From Serinus canaria (lineage: Eukaryota; Chordata; Aves; Passeriformes; Fringillidae): 64,000 nucleotides of DNA. A program made the position numbers and the translations under genes. The DNA lies in the NCBI RefSeq assembly GCF_022539315.1, contig NC_066323.1, positions 11,521,219-11,585,218 on the forward strand, written 5' to 3'. Shown one piece after another: positions 9,550 to 20,880 of the stretch; the stretch's first letter is position 1, and the number at the start of each line of letters is the position of its first letter. The notes under the pieces were generated by a model. It had not been told where the DNA came from. It ran no database searches and saw nothing but the letters and a program-made list of their open reading frames with translations.

Positions 9550-11860
9550 TCAGAAATCCAAACTTTAATTGCCAAAAAATCTTCTTTTATCTAACTTTGC
9601 ATCCAAGTTCAACTGTTCAGCCTTGCTTTTTCCTGCTCTATCATTAAGTAATGACAAGTCAGGATTGGCACCATTTAGAGTGACCTCCAGTAGCACTAGC
9701 CTGGTTGCCATTTCTACTTTTATTTCATTGTCTGTGTTGATTTTTGTGGTTGTCTGGGCACATTTGCACTGGTGCAGGCCTTTCATCCATTTTCATCAAT
9801 TGGCTCCTGTAAACTTTTTCTGTATATCTGTGATTTTGACCTCAACTTTCCAAAAAAGTCAAACAAGTACTGCTGAGGGTTTTCCAGCTGAGGGTCTCTG
9901 TAGGTGGGAAAGCCCTGGCTGCAAGTCTGCAAAGGAGCAGGCAGGGCATGTACAGTGTCTTGAGTCTGTACTTGTGCTGCTTTAACTGAGAAACTCCTGG
10001 GAGATGGGAGGGAAGGTCAGGTCTTATAAGCTGTACCCCTCAGAGTTCTACAGGAGTGCTCTGATTTTGGCATGATGGTGTTTTGTATGGTTTTTCCCTG
10101 CCTACAAAGTGTTTACAAATGTACTGAGCCACACCATTTCCTTGTCACAAAGCTGATGTGTGCATTGTCTTGGAAGAAAACTCTTCAGGCTAAGTGTGCT
10201 TTATTGTCCTGGATGCCTTGAGTGTTTGGAATCAGTTTACCTGCATCCTACCTGTGAGACACAGAGCCTGTGTTGCTTTTCTTACAGGCAACTGCCTGGA
10301 CTGCAGGGCCAGGTGAGAGCAGCACAGCTGTGTGTGAGAGGCTGGCTGGTTTTGTCTGCTCTGACAGGTTGTCCAGGTTTAACCCCAGCCAACAGCAAAG
10401 CACCAGGCAGACACTTGCTCAATCACTCCCGTGCCAGCCCCATGAGGGAGGGAATCAGAAGAGTAAAAACCTGTGGCTTGAGATAAAGTTGGTTTAGTAG
10501 GTAAACCAAAAGCTTTGCATGCAACAAAGCAAAACAAGAAATCACTTCCATTGTTTTTTTAGACAGCAGGTTTCCAGTGTTTGAAATAACCAAGCCAAAG
10601 TTTCCACTTGTATTTTGTACTGCCCTTTGTTACTACATCTGAAGAATGTTCTTAGTTTTAACACAGGGAAACACATTACAATCAAACTGAAAGTGAAACT
10701 CCTTTCTGGATTCCTGAAAATGGAATTGAAAGTTCTTTTATGGCTAAGCTATTAAGGTGGTTATACAGAACTTCCGAACTTTCCTGCACTCAGCATTCTC
10801 TCTGCACACCCTGACAAGTGAGTGCTGTGTGAGGGCAGCATATGGACCTCCCACATCTCTACTTCATCCTGGAATACAAGAGAACTGGCATTAGTTTGTC
10901 TGAGGAATTGTCTTCTTGTTCTTGAAAGCTGTAACATTTTCCAAAGTGCAGAAGTTTGCAGCTGTGCCAGGCATCTCTTTGCAGTCAGGATGATGTTGTT
11001 CATTGTGTTATGCCTTTCCATGGAGCCTGGTGGGTGCATTGACAGGATTTGGTGGAACACTGCCCAAACAATAAGGTGAGAGTGTGAGGAGGAGCAGAAA
11101 AATCCATCACTTGCTACATTCTACACTTCTGAGCCTTTCTAGGAAATGCTGACAAGACCTGAGACCTGGTCAAGTTGCCATGGAGTAGAGTCAAGGCTGT
11201 TCTTTTCCCAACAGCTGAGAGAACTCTCGTTGCCTGTGCTGTGTTGCACACCCAGCTCAGGCACAGTGTGTCCCTAAAAAGAATGGCATTTGTAGGACAT
11301 TAAACAGTCTGAATCTAGTGCACAACAGAGGATGAAAACCTGGGTTGATTCAGTACCAGACAGGGAAGCCCCAACATTGTGCAGCCCCAAGCCTGGCTCA
11401 AGGGCCTCACCTGGTCCTCTTCATTCTGTTTGTATGTGAGGTAGTGTACATCTAATCCATCAAGTTGTTGCTGCGAAATTTTTTGCATTTCCACAACGCC
11501 ATTTGCACTGACCCTTTACATTCTCTCTGGGTTGGTACTGGTTGACTGGTACGCAAGCCAGACTATAAACATGATCCAGGCGTTGTTCTTTTACAAGATG
11601 ATATCCTGCCATACGTACAGGAGCAGTGTCAGGGTTGTTGCCTGCTGTGGAACAGAAGAACTCCTTGAGGACAGGGGCATCTGGCAAAGAGGAGGTGACC
11701 CAACTGCTATGGGGCAGGACCAGATTTTTCACGCAGCGGTGCTTTGGGCAACAACCTTGAGAGAAGAGCCTTCCTGGAGTAGGTAACGGGCCCCGACGTG
11801 CTGGCCCCGGGGAAAAAGCCAGTGAGCCCAGCGGGTCACACCCAAGCGCCTCCTGCTCCC
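9550..11860. other. spacer between PLAAT copies 1 and 2
   Basis: No protein gene is supported. The first part (about 9560-9960) matches sequence downstream of copies 2-4. The part from about 10110 to 11790 recurs at about 15260-16870 and 21120-22790, so the duplicated unit is gene plus spacer. It holds an ISRE-like element at 10689-10700 and a conserved acceptor/donor pair flanking a 25-base block at 10288-10312. Confidence 0.7.
10689..10700 (+). promoter_or_regulatory. ISRE-like (IRF-binding) element upstream of copy 2
   Basis: GAAAGTGAAACT fits the interferon-stimulated response element pattern GAAANNGAAACT. It sits about 1.17 kb upstream of the copy 2 TATA box. The equivalent position in the other two spacers carries GAAA repeats (15849-15866 and 21703-21720). 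Function is inference from the motif only. Confidence 0.35.
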
Positions 11861-12463
11861 TATTTATGGCGGGTAGAGGGAACTTTGAGCCCGGCCACGG
11901 CAGCAGCGGGACAGGTGCTGAGGTGAGCGGGGCTCGGAAGCTGCGAGCGGGCGTTTCCATCAGGATGCGGCCCCTCCAGGCAGCCGGCGGCGGGCGCGGC
12001 TCTGCCGGGCGGCCGGAGGTGCCCCAGAGGCCGGGCACGGCTCGGCACGGCGGGCAGCCCCGGGCAGCCGCGTCCCGGCACCGGAGCGGGCCCGGCCCGG
12101 CCCCGGCGGAGCGCCGAGCGGAGCGCGGCCGGGAGGGGAGCGCGGGCACGGCGGGCGGGCGGGCGGGGGCAGCCGGGCACGGCGGCAGCAGCCGGACGCC
12201 CGCACGGCCCGGCGGAGCCCCGGGCGGATGCGCTGACTGCAAGCGGGGCCGTTCGCTCCCTCACCTGCGCCGGCGGGCGGCAGCGGCCCCGAGCCGGCTC
12301 CGGCCCAGCGGGACCCCCGCTCCGGCAGCCGCTGCCCTCGGCGCCCACCCCTGACACACACCCTCCGTGCCTGCGCTCCCGGCAGCTGCCCCTGCACAGC
12401 CCTCGCCTTCCCGCTGCGCTCTGCCCTGCGCTGAGCCAGCCCAGCTGACTGCACCATCCCGAG
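11861..12463 (+). promoter_or_regulatory. promoter, noncoding exon and 5' UTR intron of PLAAT copy 2
   Basis: TATTTAT at 11861-11867 starts a GC-rich block nearly identical to that of copy 1. The inferred donor is at 11922/11923 (GAG|GTGAGC) and the acceptor at 12385/12386 (CCGGCAG|CTG). The unusually long open frames on both strands here come from base composition. Confidence 0.6.
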
Positions 12464-13520
12464 ATGGCAGAAGGCAGACGCGACCCCCAGCCCGGGGACC
12501 TGATCGAGATATTCCGGCCACTTTACCAGCACTGGGCCCTCTACGTGGGGGATGGATATGTCATCCACGTGACAGGTAAGGCTTGTGCCGCCTGGCAAGG
12601 CGCAGGGGGCTTATCGGGTTCTTCTGGAGCCCTGTCTCCCTCCTTGAGCTGGTGGTGGATGTTGTGTGTGTAGCTGTCCTTTCCAGGAGCAGTCAGAAAC
12701 CCATCTGACATCCTGGAGGAGCCAGAGTGTCTGCTTGACTGCCTTGTCTCCTCCTTGGCTTCCCCAGATGAAGAAGCCTCATCCATTTTCCTTAGCAGCT
12801 CTTCAATAAGTGCCACAAGAGCCAAGGTGAAGATGGAGCTCCTGAAGGATGTGGTGAAAAATGATAACTGGCGTGTCAACAACAAGTATGACCGCTCCCG
12901 CACTCCTCGCCGCGTGAAGGAGATCATACGGGATGCTGAGCAATGGATTGGCGAGGAGGTGTCATATGATGTGCTTACCAACAACTGTGAGCACTTTGTG
13001 ACAGAGCTCCGCTACGGTGAAGCACTCTGTGATCAGGTGAGTGGCACGGGGTGAGCCCCTGGGTGCCTCCCAGAGCAGCTCCTGGCTGCTGGCTGTGAGC
13101 CGGGCACTGGGACACAGCCTGCAGCCTGCAGGGGACAGCTGAGTGCCAGGCATGGGCTCCAAAGCAGCGCTGCCTCCCCAGAGCCCCTGCCCCTGGAGGG
13201 TCCGTGTGCTCTGTCTGCAGCCTGACAGTGCCCTCTCCCTGAGTGCCAACTCCTCAGGGCACAAATCTTGGGTGCTGCCCCTTCTGCTAATGGGGCACAT
13301 GCTTCTCACTGATTTATTTGCTCTGATTTTATTTGCTTGTTCTCTCAATATTATCATACCTGATGGGTTGTAAACATAACTGCTCATCATGTTTGCAGCC
13401 TGTGTTTTGCTTTCCCTTTTATAGGTCGAAGAAGCAATTAATGGCGGTGTTATAGCAGCAGCCCTAGGTATTGTGGCTAGTGTTGCCGCTTTTGCTGCGA
13501 GGGCACTGCTCAGGAGATAG
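12464..13520 (+). CDS. PLAAT-like phospholipase/acyltransferase, copy 2
   Basis: Exons 12464-12575, 12768-13036 and 13425-13520 join to 158 residues. Catalytic residues are His23 (QHWALY), His35 (GYVIHV) and Cys111 (NNCEHF), so this copy has the full His/His/Cys triad, unlike copy 1. Exon 1 ends GTGACAG|GT and lacks the six bases (two codons) that copies 1, 4 and 5 have before the donor. Exon 3 encodes a short anchor rich in Ala, Val and Ile that ends ALLRR, very different from the other copies. Exons 1 and 2 are almost identical to copy 3, pointing to recent duplication or conversion. AATAAA is at 13655-13660. I assign the family with confidence but not a one-to-one mammalian orthologue. Confidence 0.88.
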
Positions 13521-14110
13521 TGCTACTGATTGCTTGTCAGGAACAGCTCAGAGCAACGCAGGCGGTGATCCTGGCAACAGAGGTCGCTGGTCATCTTTGG
13601 CTATGCCTGTCCTCAAGGCTTTCTAGAAACAGTGTACAATTGGTGTAAACATTGAATAAACCTCGAGAAAAATTCTGAAATCCAGACTCAAATTTCCCTG
13701 AAATTCTCGTTTATCTATTTGAGTATAACATTGTTTGCCACTTTACCATTTCAGCCTTGCTTCTCCTTGCCGTCCCAGGAAGGAATAACAAGTCAAGATT
13801 GTCACCATTCAAGGTGATCCCCAGCAGCTCGCACTTGCTTGCCACACGAGTTTTTATTTTATTGTGTGTGGTGGCTTTTGTGGTAGTCTAGGAGAAACTT
13901 CAAGCGAGTTATCCATTCCTTCCCCATCCCACACACCTCTCCTCGAGTGCTTTGCCGAGCACTGGTGCAGACGTTTCCTCCTGATTTGATGAGCTAGCTC
14001 CTGGAGGCTCATTCTGTGTATCGCTGCAATAGAAAGGATTGCTGAGGGCTTGCTGTGTTTTCCAGTTGAAGCCCGGAATGTGTGGTGCCGAGCCTCATCA
14101 CCGCCACCGG

Positions 14111-14236
14111 CACAGCGCGGGGCCGGCACAGCGACACCGGCACCGACACAGCGCGGGGCTGGCACAGCGACACCGCCACCGGCACAGCGCGGGGCCGGCA
14201 CAGCGACACCGGCAGCGACACAGCGCGGGGCCGGCG
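14111..14236. repeat. 36-bp GC-rich minisatellite
   Basis: Three full 36-base units (starting 14111, 14147 and 14183) and half a fourth, each opening with CACAGCGCGGGG and containing GGCACAGCGACACCG. The unit is a multiple of three, so long open frames appear on both strands without meaning a gene. A related, partly rearranged array lies at about 19396-19524. Confidence 0.85.
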
Positions 14237-14939
14237 CTCGGCGCAGCCCAGTCCTGCATTTCCCGCGGCACCGCACGAAGGCTCCGCATCCCCCGAGCGC
14301 AGGAGAGCAACACCAGCTACAAAACTGCCAAAGACCCCATTTCCTCCCGCATAAAGGTCCATATAAGGCCCGGGAAAACCATGGATTACTGCACCATTCC
14401 GTTGATGTGCCAGGCATATCAGCCACTTCCCTTACAGGACTTATTCACCCGCCATCCATCTCTAGGCAGTCACCCTCTCCTACTCCCAGCATCTTCACAA
14501 TGACAATGGGAAAAATTCCCCTAGAAGACTAAACCCGTAAGAGTGGGAAAGCCCTGGCTTCCAGGTCTGCAAAAGGACAGGCAGGGAATGTGCCGTGTCT
14601 TGAAACCTTATGCAGCTTGTGCTGCCCAAACTGAGCAGCTCCTGGGAGCTGGGGAGATAGGATGGGAGGGCAGGTCTTACAGGCTGTATCCTTCCGTGTT
14701 CTACAGGGTCATTCTGATTTCGGTGCGACGGTGTTTTGCTCAGTTTTTCCCTGCCTACAAAGTGTTCCTTTCCCTGGCTCATCTGGCTCTCTTTGGCAGC
14801 AGCAGACCCGCAGTGTGGGGAGGTCTGACAGAAAAACTCCAGGTGTGACAGAAAAAGCCCCATTGCCTTTTCCTCAAGCAGCTTTTTCATCCACTGTGCC
14901 ATCAAAATTTCCATCTTCACCCCTGGTTGTGCTGTGATT

Positions 14940-15025
14940 GTTGGCCTTCAAACTGAATAAACCTGCTAGGTGATTTTTGTGGTCCCTTCCAAGTCTCAAC
15001 CCATTCTAGGATTCTGCTCTTTGAG
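14940..15025 (+). repeat. CR1 tail remnant in spacer 2
   Basis: GTGATTTTTGTGGTCCCTTCC followed by CCCATTCTAGGATTCTG resembles a worn CR1 3' end. The same remnant occurs at about 20815-20880, so it was present before the unit duplicated. Confidence 0.55.
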
Positions 15026-15848
15026 GTGTCAAAAAAATACTGAAGGGCTTAAAGAATTACAAAGACAGCCAGGAGACTTTGTCTGCCAGAGCTGGGGCCA
15101 TTCTCTCTTCAGTGACCAAATGTAGATTACGAAGCGTTCATAAGTGATCTAAAGCACCAGATCAATATTCTCCCAGCCAGCAGGAAGGCAAAGCCAGGGT
15201 CCCTGCAGTGCTGGGAGTGAGGGATGTGCAGAATGAGTTGTGCAGCACCTATGCCTCATCTCCCAATGTACTGAGCCACACCATCTCCTTGTCACAAAGC
15301 TGATGTGTGCATTGTCTTGGAAGAAAACTCTTCAGGATAAGTGTGCTTTATTGTCCTGTATCTGGAGGATCTGCCATGAGTTTTTGGAACCAGGTTACCT
15401 GCATTCTACCTGTGAGACACAGAGCCTGTGTTGCTTCTGTTACAGGCAACTGCCTGGACTGCAGGGCCAGGTGAGAGCAGCACAGCTGTGTGTGAGAGGC
15501 TGGCTGGTTTTGTCTGCTCTGAACAGGTTGTCCAGGTTTAACCCCAGCCAGCAGCAAAGCACCATGCAGCCACTCGCTCACTCACTGCCCTGCCAGCCCA
15601 ATCAGGGAGGGAATCAGAGGAGTTGCTGTAAAAGACTTGTGGCTTAAGAAAAAGATGGTTTAGTAGGTAGACCAAAAGCTCTACATTAGAAGAAAGAAAA
15701 GAAAGGAATTAATTCACTGCTTTTCTAAACAGCAGTTTTTCAATGTTGAAATTAACCAAGTCAATCTTTCTTTTTATTTTATGTTCTGCCCTTCATTATT
15801 ACATCCGAGTAAAGACATTGGCTTTAGTTCCAGAGAACACATCATAAT

Positions 15849-15866
15849 GAAACTGAAATTGAAATT
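15849..15866 (+). promoter_or_regulatory. GAAA-repeat, ISRE-like element upstream of copy 3
   Basis: GAAACTGAAATTGAAATT is the counterpart of the ISRE-like site in spacer 1. It keeps the GAAANNGAAA spacing but not the terminal CT. Functional assignment is weak. Confidence 0.25.
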
Positions 15867-16968
15867 CCTTTTTGAATTCCTGGAAATGCAGTTGAGACTT
15901 CTTTCCTGGGCAAGCTATTTAGGTGATTATACAGTAACCCATGAGCTTTAACCCTTCTGCACTCAGAGCATTCCCTCTGCACACCCTGACTCTGTGAGTG
16001 CAGCATATGGACCTCTCACATCTCTACTTCATCCTACAATAAAGAGAACTGGCATTATTTTATCTGAGGAATTGTCTTGCTGTTTGTGAAAGCTCCAACG
16101 TTTCACAGAATGCAGAAGTTTGCAGTTGTATTGTGCTTCTCTATGCTGTCAGGATGATGTTGCTCATCATGGGATGTCTTTCCTTGGAGCCTGCTGGGTG
16201 CATTGGCGGAACACTGCCTGAAGGATGTGGTGAGAGGGTGAGGAAGAGCAGCAGAATCCATCACTTGCTGCATTTTGACCCTTTGTAGGAGCTGTTGGCA
16301 AAGCCCAAGACCTGCATTAGCCATGGAATAGAGTCAAGGCTGGTTTTTTCCCAAGACATGAGAGAAAAAACCTTGGTTGTGGCCAGGGGCAGGGGCACAG
16401 CCTGTTCCTAAGCAGAAGGGCTTTTGTAGAGATTTGAAGCATCTGAATGTGGTGCGCATCAGAGGATGAAAACCTGGGCTGATTCAGTGCAGGCCAGAGA
16501 AGCCCCTGCACTGTGCAACTTGGTCCCCTTGTCTGTGTTTTTCAGTGGGGTTAACATAAATCTAATCCATCAGCTTTTTGCTGCAAAGACTTTTGCCTTT
16601 ACCCGAGGCCATTTGGGATCCCTCTGCAGCATTCTCTGCCATTTTTGGGAGCAACTGATAGACTGGTAGGTTTTAATCATGATCCCGTGGTTGTTCTGCA
16701 AGAAAACCTCAAACGGAGTGACAGAGCACAGGGTCAGGGCTGTCCCATCACTGGACTGGAGGATGACTCAGGGATAGAGTCTCCCCATAATGAGGTGGTG
16801 GTCCCATTTCCTCGGTACCAAGATGACATTCTCCCCTCGACGGGTGTATTTGGCACTACCTTAGGGGAGTAGAGGCTTGTTGCTGCACGGGACGGGTGTT
16901 GCCAGACGTACCGAGGCAGGAAGGGCTGCGACCCCAGAAGGATTGCGCAATTTCCTCTAAAAAAAACT

Positions 16969-17415
16969 ATTTATAGGGGGACCAGCCGGCCAGGAGCCCG
17001 TCCCCGACAGCAGCGGGACAGGTGCTGAGGTGAGCGGAGCTCGGGGGATGCCAGCGGGCGTTTCCAGCAGGATGCGGCCCCTCCAGGCTGCCGGCGGCGG
17101 GCGCGGCTCTGCCGGGCGGCCGGAGGTGCCCCAGAGGCCGGGCACGGCTCGGCACGGCGGGCAGCCCCGGGCAGCCGCGTCCCGGCACCGGAGCGGGCCC
17201 GGCCCGGCCCCGGCGGAGCGCCGAGCGGAGCGCGGCCGGGAGGGGAGCGCGGGCACGGCGGGCGGGCGGGCGGGCGGGGGCAGCCGGGCACGGCGCCCGC
17301 CCCTGACACACACCCTCCGTGCCTGCGCTCCCGGCAGCTGCCCCTGCACAGCCCTCGCCTTCCCGCTGCGCTCTGCCCTGCGCTGAGCCAGCCCAGCTGA
17401 CTGCACCATCCCGAG
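16969..17415 (+). promoter_or_regulatory. promoter, noncoding exon and 5' UTR intron of PLAAT copy 3
   Basis: TATTTATA at 16969-16976, inferred donor at 17029/17030 and acceptor at 17337/17338. Compared with copies 1, 2 and 4 the 5' UTR intron lacks about 130-150 bases between GGGCACGGC and GCCCGCCCCTGAC, a clean internal deletion that keeps both splice sites. Confidence 0.6.
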
Positions 17416-18478
17416 ATGGCAGAAGGCAGACGCGACCCCCAGCCCGGGGACCTGATCGAGATATTCCGGCCACTTTACCAGCACTGGGCCCTCTACGTGG
17501 GGGATGGATATGTCATCCACGTGACAGGTAAGGCTTGTGCCGCCTGGCAAGGCGCAGGGGGCTTATCGGGTTCTTCTGGAGCCCTGTCTCCCTCCTTGAG
17601 CTGGTGGTGGATGTTGTGTGTGTAGCTGTCCTTTCCAGGAGCAGTCAGAAACCCATCTGACATCCTGGAGGAGCCAGAGTATCTGCTTGACTGCCTTGTC
17701 TCCTCCTTGGCTTCCCCAGATGAAGAAGCCTCATCCATTTTCCTTAGCAGCTCTTCAATAAGTGCCACAAGAGCCAAGGTGAAGATGGAGCTCCTGAAGG
17801 ATGTGGTGAAAAATGATAATTGGCGTGTCAACAACAAGTTTGACCGCTCCCGCACTCCTCGCCCCGTGAAGGAGATCATAAGGGATGCTGAGCAATGGAT
17901 TGGCAAGGAGGTGTCATATGATGTGCTTAAAAAAAACTGTGAGCACTTTGTGACAATGCTCCGCTATGGAAAAGGAGTCTCTGAGCAGGTGAGTGGCACG
18001 GGGTGAGCCCCTGGGTGCCTCCCAGAGCAGCTCCTGGCTGCTGGCTGTGAGCCGGGCACTGGGACACAGCCTGCAGCCTGCAGGGGACAGCCGAGTGCCA
18101 GGCGTGGGCTCCAAAGCAGCGCTGCCTCCCCAGAGCCCCTGCCCCTGGAGGGTCCCTGTGCTCTGTCTGCAGCCTGACAGTGCCCTCTCCCTGAGTGCCA
18201 CCTCCTGGTGGCACAAACCTGGCTGCTGCCCCTTCTGCTAATGGGGCGCATGCCTCTCACTGTTTTATTTACTATGATTACCCCTGACTTATATTTATTA
18301 TCATGCTAGGGCGTTGTAATTAGAAGCGCTCATCATGTCCACAGCCTGTGTTTTTCTTACTCTTTTATAGGCAGAAAAAGCAGTTTTTGGAGGTGCTACA
18401 GCTCTCTTAGGAACTGCTCTTCTTGGAGCTCTTGCTGTTTTGAGAGTTGCATTGTCTGGGGGCAAATCCAAGATATAG
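17416..18478 (+). CDS. PLAAT-like phospholipase/acyltransferase, copy 3
   Basis: Exons 17416-17527, 17720-17988 and 18371-18478 join to 162 residues. The triad is His23 (QHWALY), His35 (GYVIHV) and Cys111 (KKNCEHF). Exons 1 and 2 differ from copy 2 at only a few positions, for example LKKNCEHF for LTNNCEHF. The end of exon 2, [10 protein letters not shown], is closer to copy 1. Exon 3 is unlike copy 2: a Leu/Ala-rich anchor opening AEKAVFGG and ending in a Lys-containing GGKSKI tail. ATTAAA at 18610-18615 may be the polyadenylation signal. Mosaic similarity to both neighbours suggests gene conversion. Confidence 0.88.
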
Positions 18479-19395
18479 TGCTACAGATGGGCTGTCAAGC
18501 AGAGATCAGAGCAAGGTGTGAGGATCTCCTGGCAGTAGCGGTCATTGCCCAGCTTTTGCTGTAAATGCCATCACGGCTTCCTTGCAACTGTGCCTACTTT
18601 ACTGTAAAAATTAAAGAATCCTTCATAAAATGTCTGAAAGCTATACTCATATTTCCCTGAAATTCTCTTTTATCTTTTTGAGTATAGCTTTGTTTGCAAC
18701 TTTAAAAATTCAGCCTTGCTTCTCCCTGCCATCCCAGTAAGGAATAACAAATCAAGATTGTCACTATTCAAGGTGATCCCCAGCAGCTCGCACTTGCTTG
18801 CCACACGAGTTTTTACTTTATTGTGTGTGATGGTTTTGGTGGTAGTCTAGGAGGAATTGCAAGCGAGTTATCCATTCCTTCCCCATCCCACACACCTCCC
18901 CTCAAGTGCTTTGCCCAGCACTGGTGCTGGCTTTTCCTCCTGATTTGATCAGCTAGCTCCTGGAGGCTCATTCTGTGTATCACTGCAATAAAAAGGATTG
19001 CTGAGGTTTTATCGGCTGAGTCTTGGTGTGTTTGTATTCTGGTACAAAAGACAGAAGTCTGCTAAAGAAGCCGGGAACCTTCCTGAGAGAGAAAGAAGAC
19101 CCCTCCTTCCGGAGGATTATGACTTCGAAAGTACGGGGCTTTCAGGCAGAAATGTGGAAAGATGAATCAGAGTTTTTTACTAGAAAAAGTTCAGCCCAGG
19201 GCGGCCAAGGGCTCACCCCGCGGAGCCCGCGAGCCGCGGAGCGCCGCTGTCCGCCCGGTGCCGCTGTGCCGCGGGCTGCAGTGCCGCTGCCGGCCGGCCG
19301 GGGCGCTGCGAGGGCGGGCGGGCACGGCCGCGCCGGTGCTGGGCAGGGGAGCGGCGGGGAACCCGCGAGAGAGCGGCGGCGGCACGGGCGGGGAG

Positions 19396-19524
19396 CGACA
19401 CAGCGACACACAGAGCAGCCACCGGCACAGCGCGGGGAGCGAAACAGCGACACACAGAGCAGCCACCGGCACAGCGCGGGGCCGGCACAGCGACACCGCC
19501 ACCGGCACAGCGCGGGGCCGGCAC
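19396..19524. repeat. GC-rich minisatellite, rearranged
   Basis: Related to the 36-base array at 14111-14236 (CACAGCGCGGGG core). Here it has inserted ACACACAGAGCAGCCACCGG blocks, giving irregular longer units. Its position in the duplicated spacer is equivalent, so the array diverged after duplication. Confidence 0.75.
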
Positions 19525-19813
19525 TCGGCGCAGCCCAGTCCCGGCACAGAGCGCAGCACTGCCCGCGGCACCGCGCGAAGGCTCCGCATCCCCCGAGCGC
19601 AGGAGAGCAACACCAGCTACAAAACTGCCAAAGACCCCATTTCCTCCCCATAAACCATTCCGTCGATGTGCCAGGCATATCAGCCACTTCCTTTACAGGA
19701 CTTATTCACCCGCCATCCACCTCTAGGCAGTCACCCTCTCCTGCTCCCAGCATCTTCACTATGACAATGGAAAAATTCCCCTAGAAGCCTAAACCCGTAA
19801 GAGTGGAAAACAT

Positions 19814-20406
19814 TGTAGTGTGGGTTTTTTGTGGTTTTTTTGTTTTGTTTTGTTTTGTTTTGTTTTGTTTTGTTTTTATTTGGCATGTTTGCTGTTTAAT
19901 TTGTAGTTTTGCAACCCCTTTGTATTGTTCTCCCCCTGTTAGTTAGTTTAGTTAAATGTCAGGGGTTTTGTTTGTTATTTTGCCATTCCCTGTCAAGTTT
20001 CAAACCCTCCCCTCTAGAAACTTCCCTGTCAGTTTTGTATTCTTTGAAACTCCATTAGTTTACTTAAGCTGTTCTTCTCCCTTGAATTCTTTTATTGGTT
20101 GACACACTGTATTCCCTGCCTTGTGTTCCGCCCACAGTTCTCCCGATTAGCTAGAGATTGTATCCTCCTCTGAGACCTCCCCCAGTTTATAAGCTGTTGT
20201 TCGACCCCGGATGGGGGTCCGGGATCCTGGACTCGGGGAGTTTTACCATCAAATAAAGTTACCCCAGTGCCACCCCAGGACCGTGCTGCTGCCTTTTTGT
20301 TTCTGCACCAAACCTCCACTGGTAGCTGGGAGTCTGTGGAGCTCGGAAAGGGGGGCCCTGTCGTGCTCCCCTTTATCATCAAGCTGGGACATGGTACACT
20401 GTGACA
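19814..20406 (+). mobile_element. solo LTR of an endogenous retrovirus
   Basis: About 593 bases, beginning TGTAGTGT and ending TGTGACA, interrupt sequence that is continuous in the paralogous spacers (gagtgggaaa|gccctggct at about 14541 and 9910). It has a (TTTTG)n run near its 5' end, a TATA-like TTTATAA at about 20186 and AATAAA at 20252-20257, the order expected of U3-R-U5. No gag, pol or env reading frame adjoins it. A matching target duplication was not evident, so the ends may be off by a few bases. Confidence 0.75.
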
Positions 20407-20814
20407 GGACAGCCCTGGCTGCCATGTCTGCAAAATGACAGGCAGGGAATGTGCCGTGTCCTGAAAGCTTAGGCAGCTTGTGCTGCCCAAACTGAGCAGC
20501 TCCTGGGAGCTGGGGAGATAGGATGGAAGGGAAGGTTTTACAGGCTGTATCCTTCCGTGTTCTACAGGGTCATTCTGATTTCGGTGCGACGGTGTTTAGC
20601 TCAGTTTTTCCCTGCCTACAAAGTGTTCCTTTCCCTGGCTCATCTGGCTTGCTTTGGCAACAGCAGACCCCCAGTGTAGGGAGGTCTGACAGAAAAACCC
20701 CAGGTCTGACAGAAAAAGCCCCATTGCCTTTTTCTCAATCGGCTTTTTTGTCCACTGTGCCATCAAAATTTCCATCTTCACCCCTGGTTGTGCTGTGATT
20801 GTTGGCCTTCAACC

Positions 20815-20880
20815 TGAATAAACCTTCTAGGTGATTTTTGTGGTCTCTTCCAACTCTCAACCCATTCTAGGATTCTGCTA
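20815..20880 (+). repeat. CR1 tail remnant in spacer 3
   Basis: Counterpart of the remnant at 14940-15025, with the same GTGATTTTTGTGGTC and CCCATTCTAGGATTCTG pieces. Confidence 0.5.

Larger units (their letters stand above)
13661..16968. other. spacer between PLAAT copies 2 and 3
   Basis: Duplicated spacer without a supported protein gene. It contains a 36-base minisatellite (14111-14236), a CR1 remnant (about 14940-15025), the 25-base acceptor/donor-flanked block (15446-15470) and a GAAA-repeat element (15849-15866). Most of it aligns by eye with 18620-22850. Confidence 0.65.

Noticed and set aside
14050..14532. Repeat-peptide frames over the 36-bp minisatellite
   Set aside because: A repeat unit divisible by three yields open frames on both strands automatically.
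19023..19784. 253-codon plus-strand frame in spacer 3
   Set aside because: It runs through the minisatellite and GC-rich tract, the homologous spacer 2 does not keep the same frame, and no protein family is recognisable.
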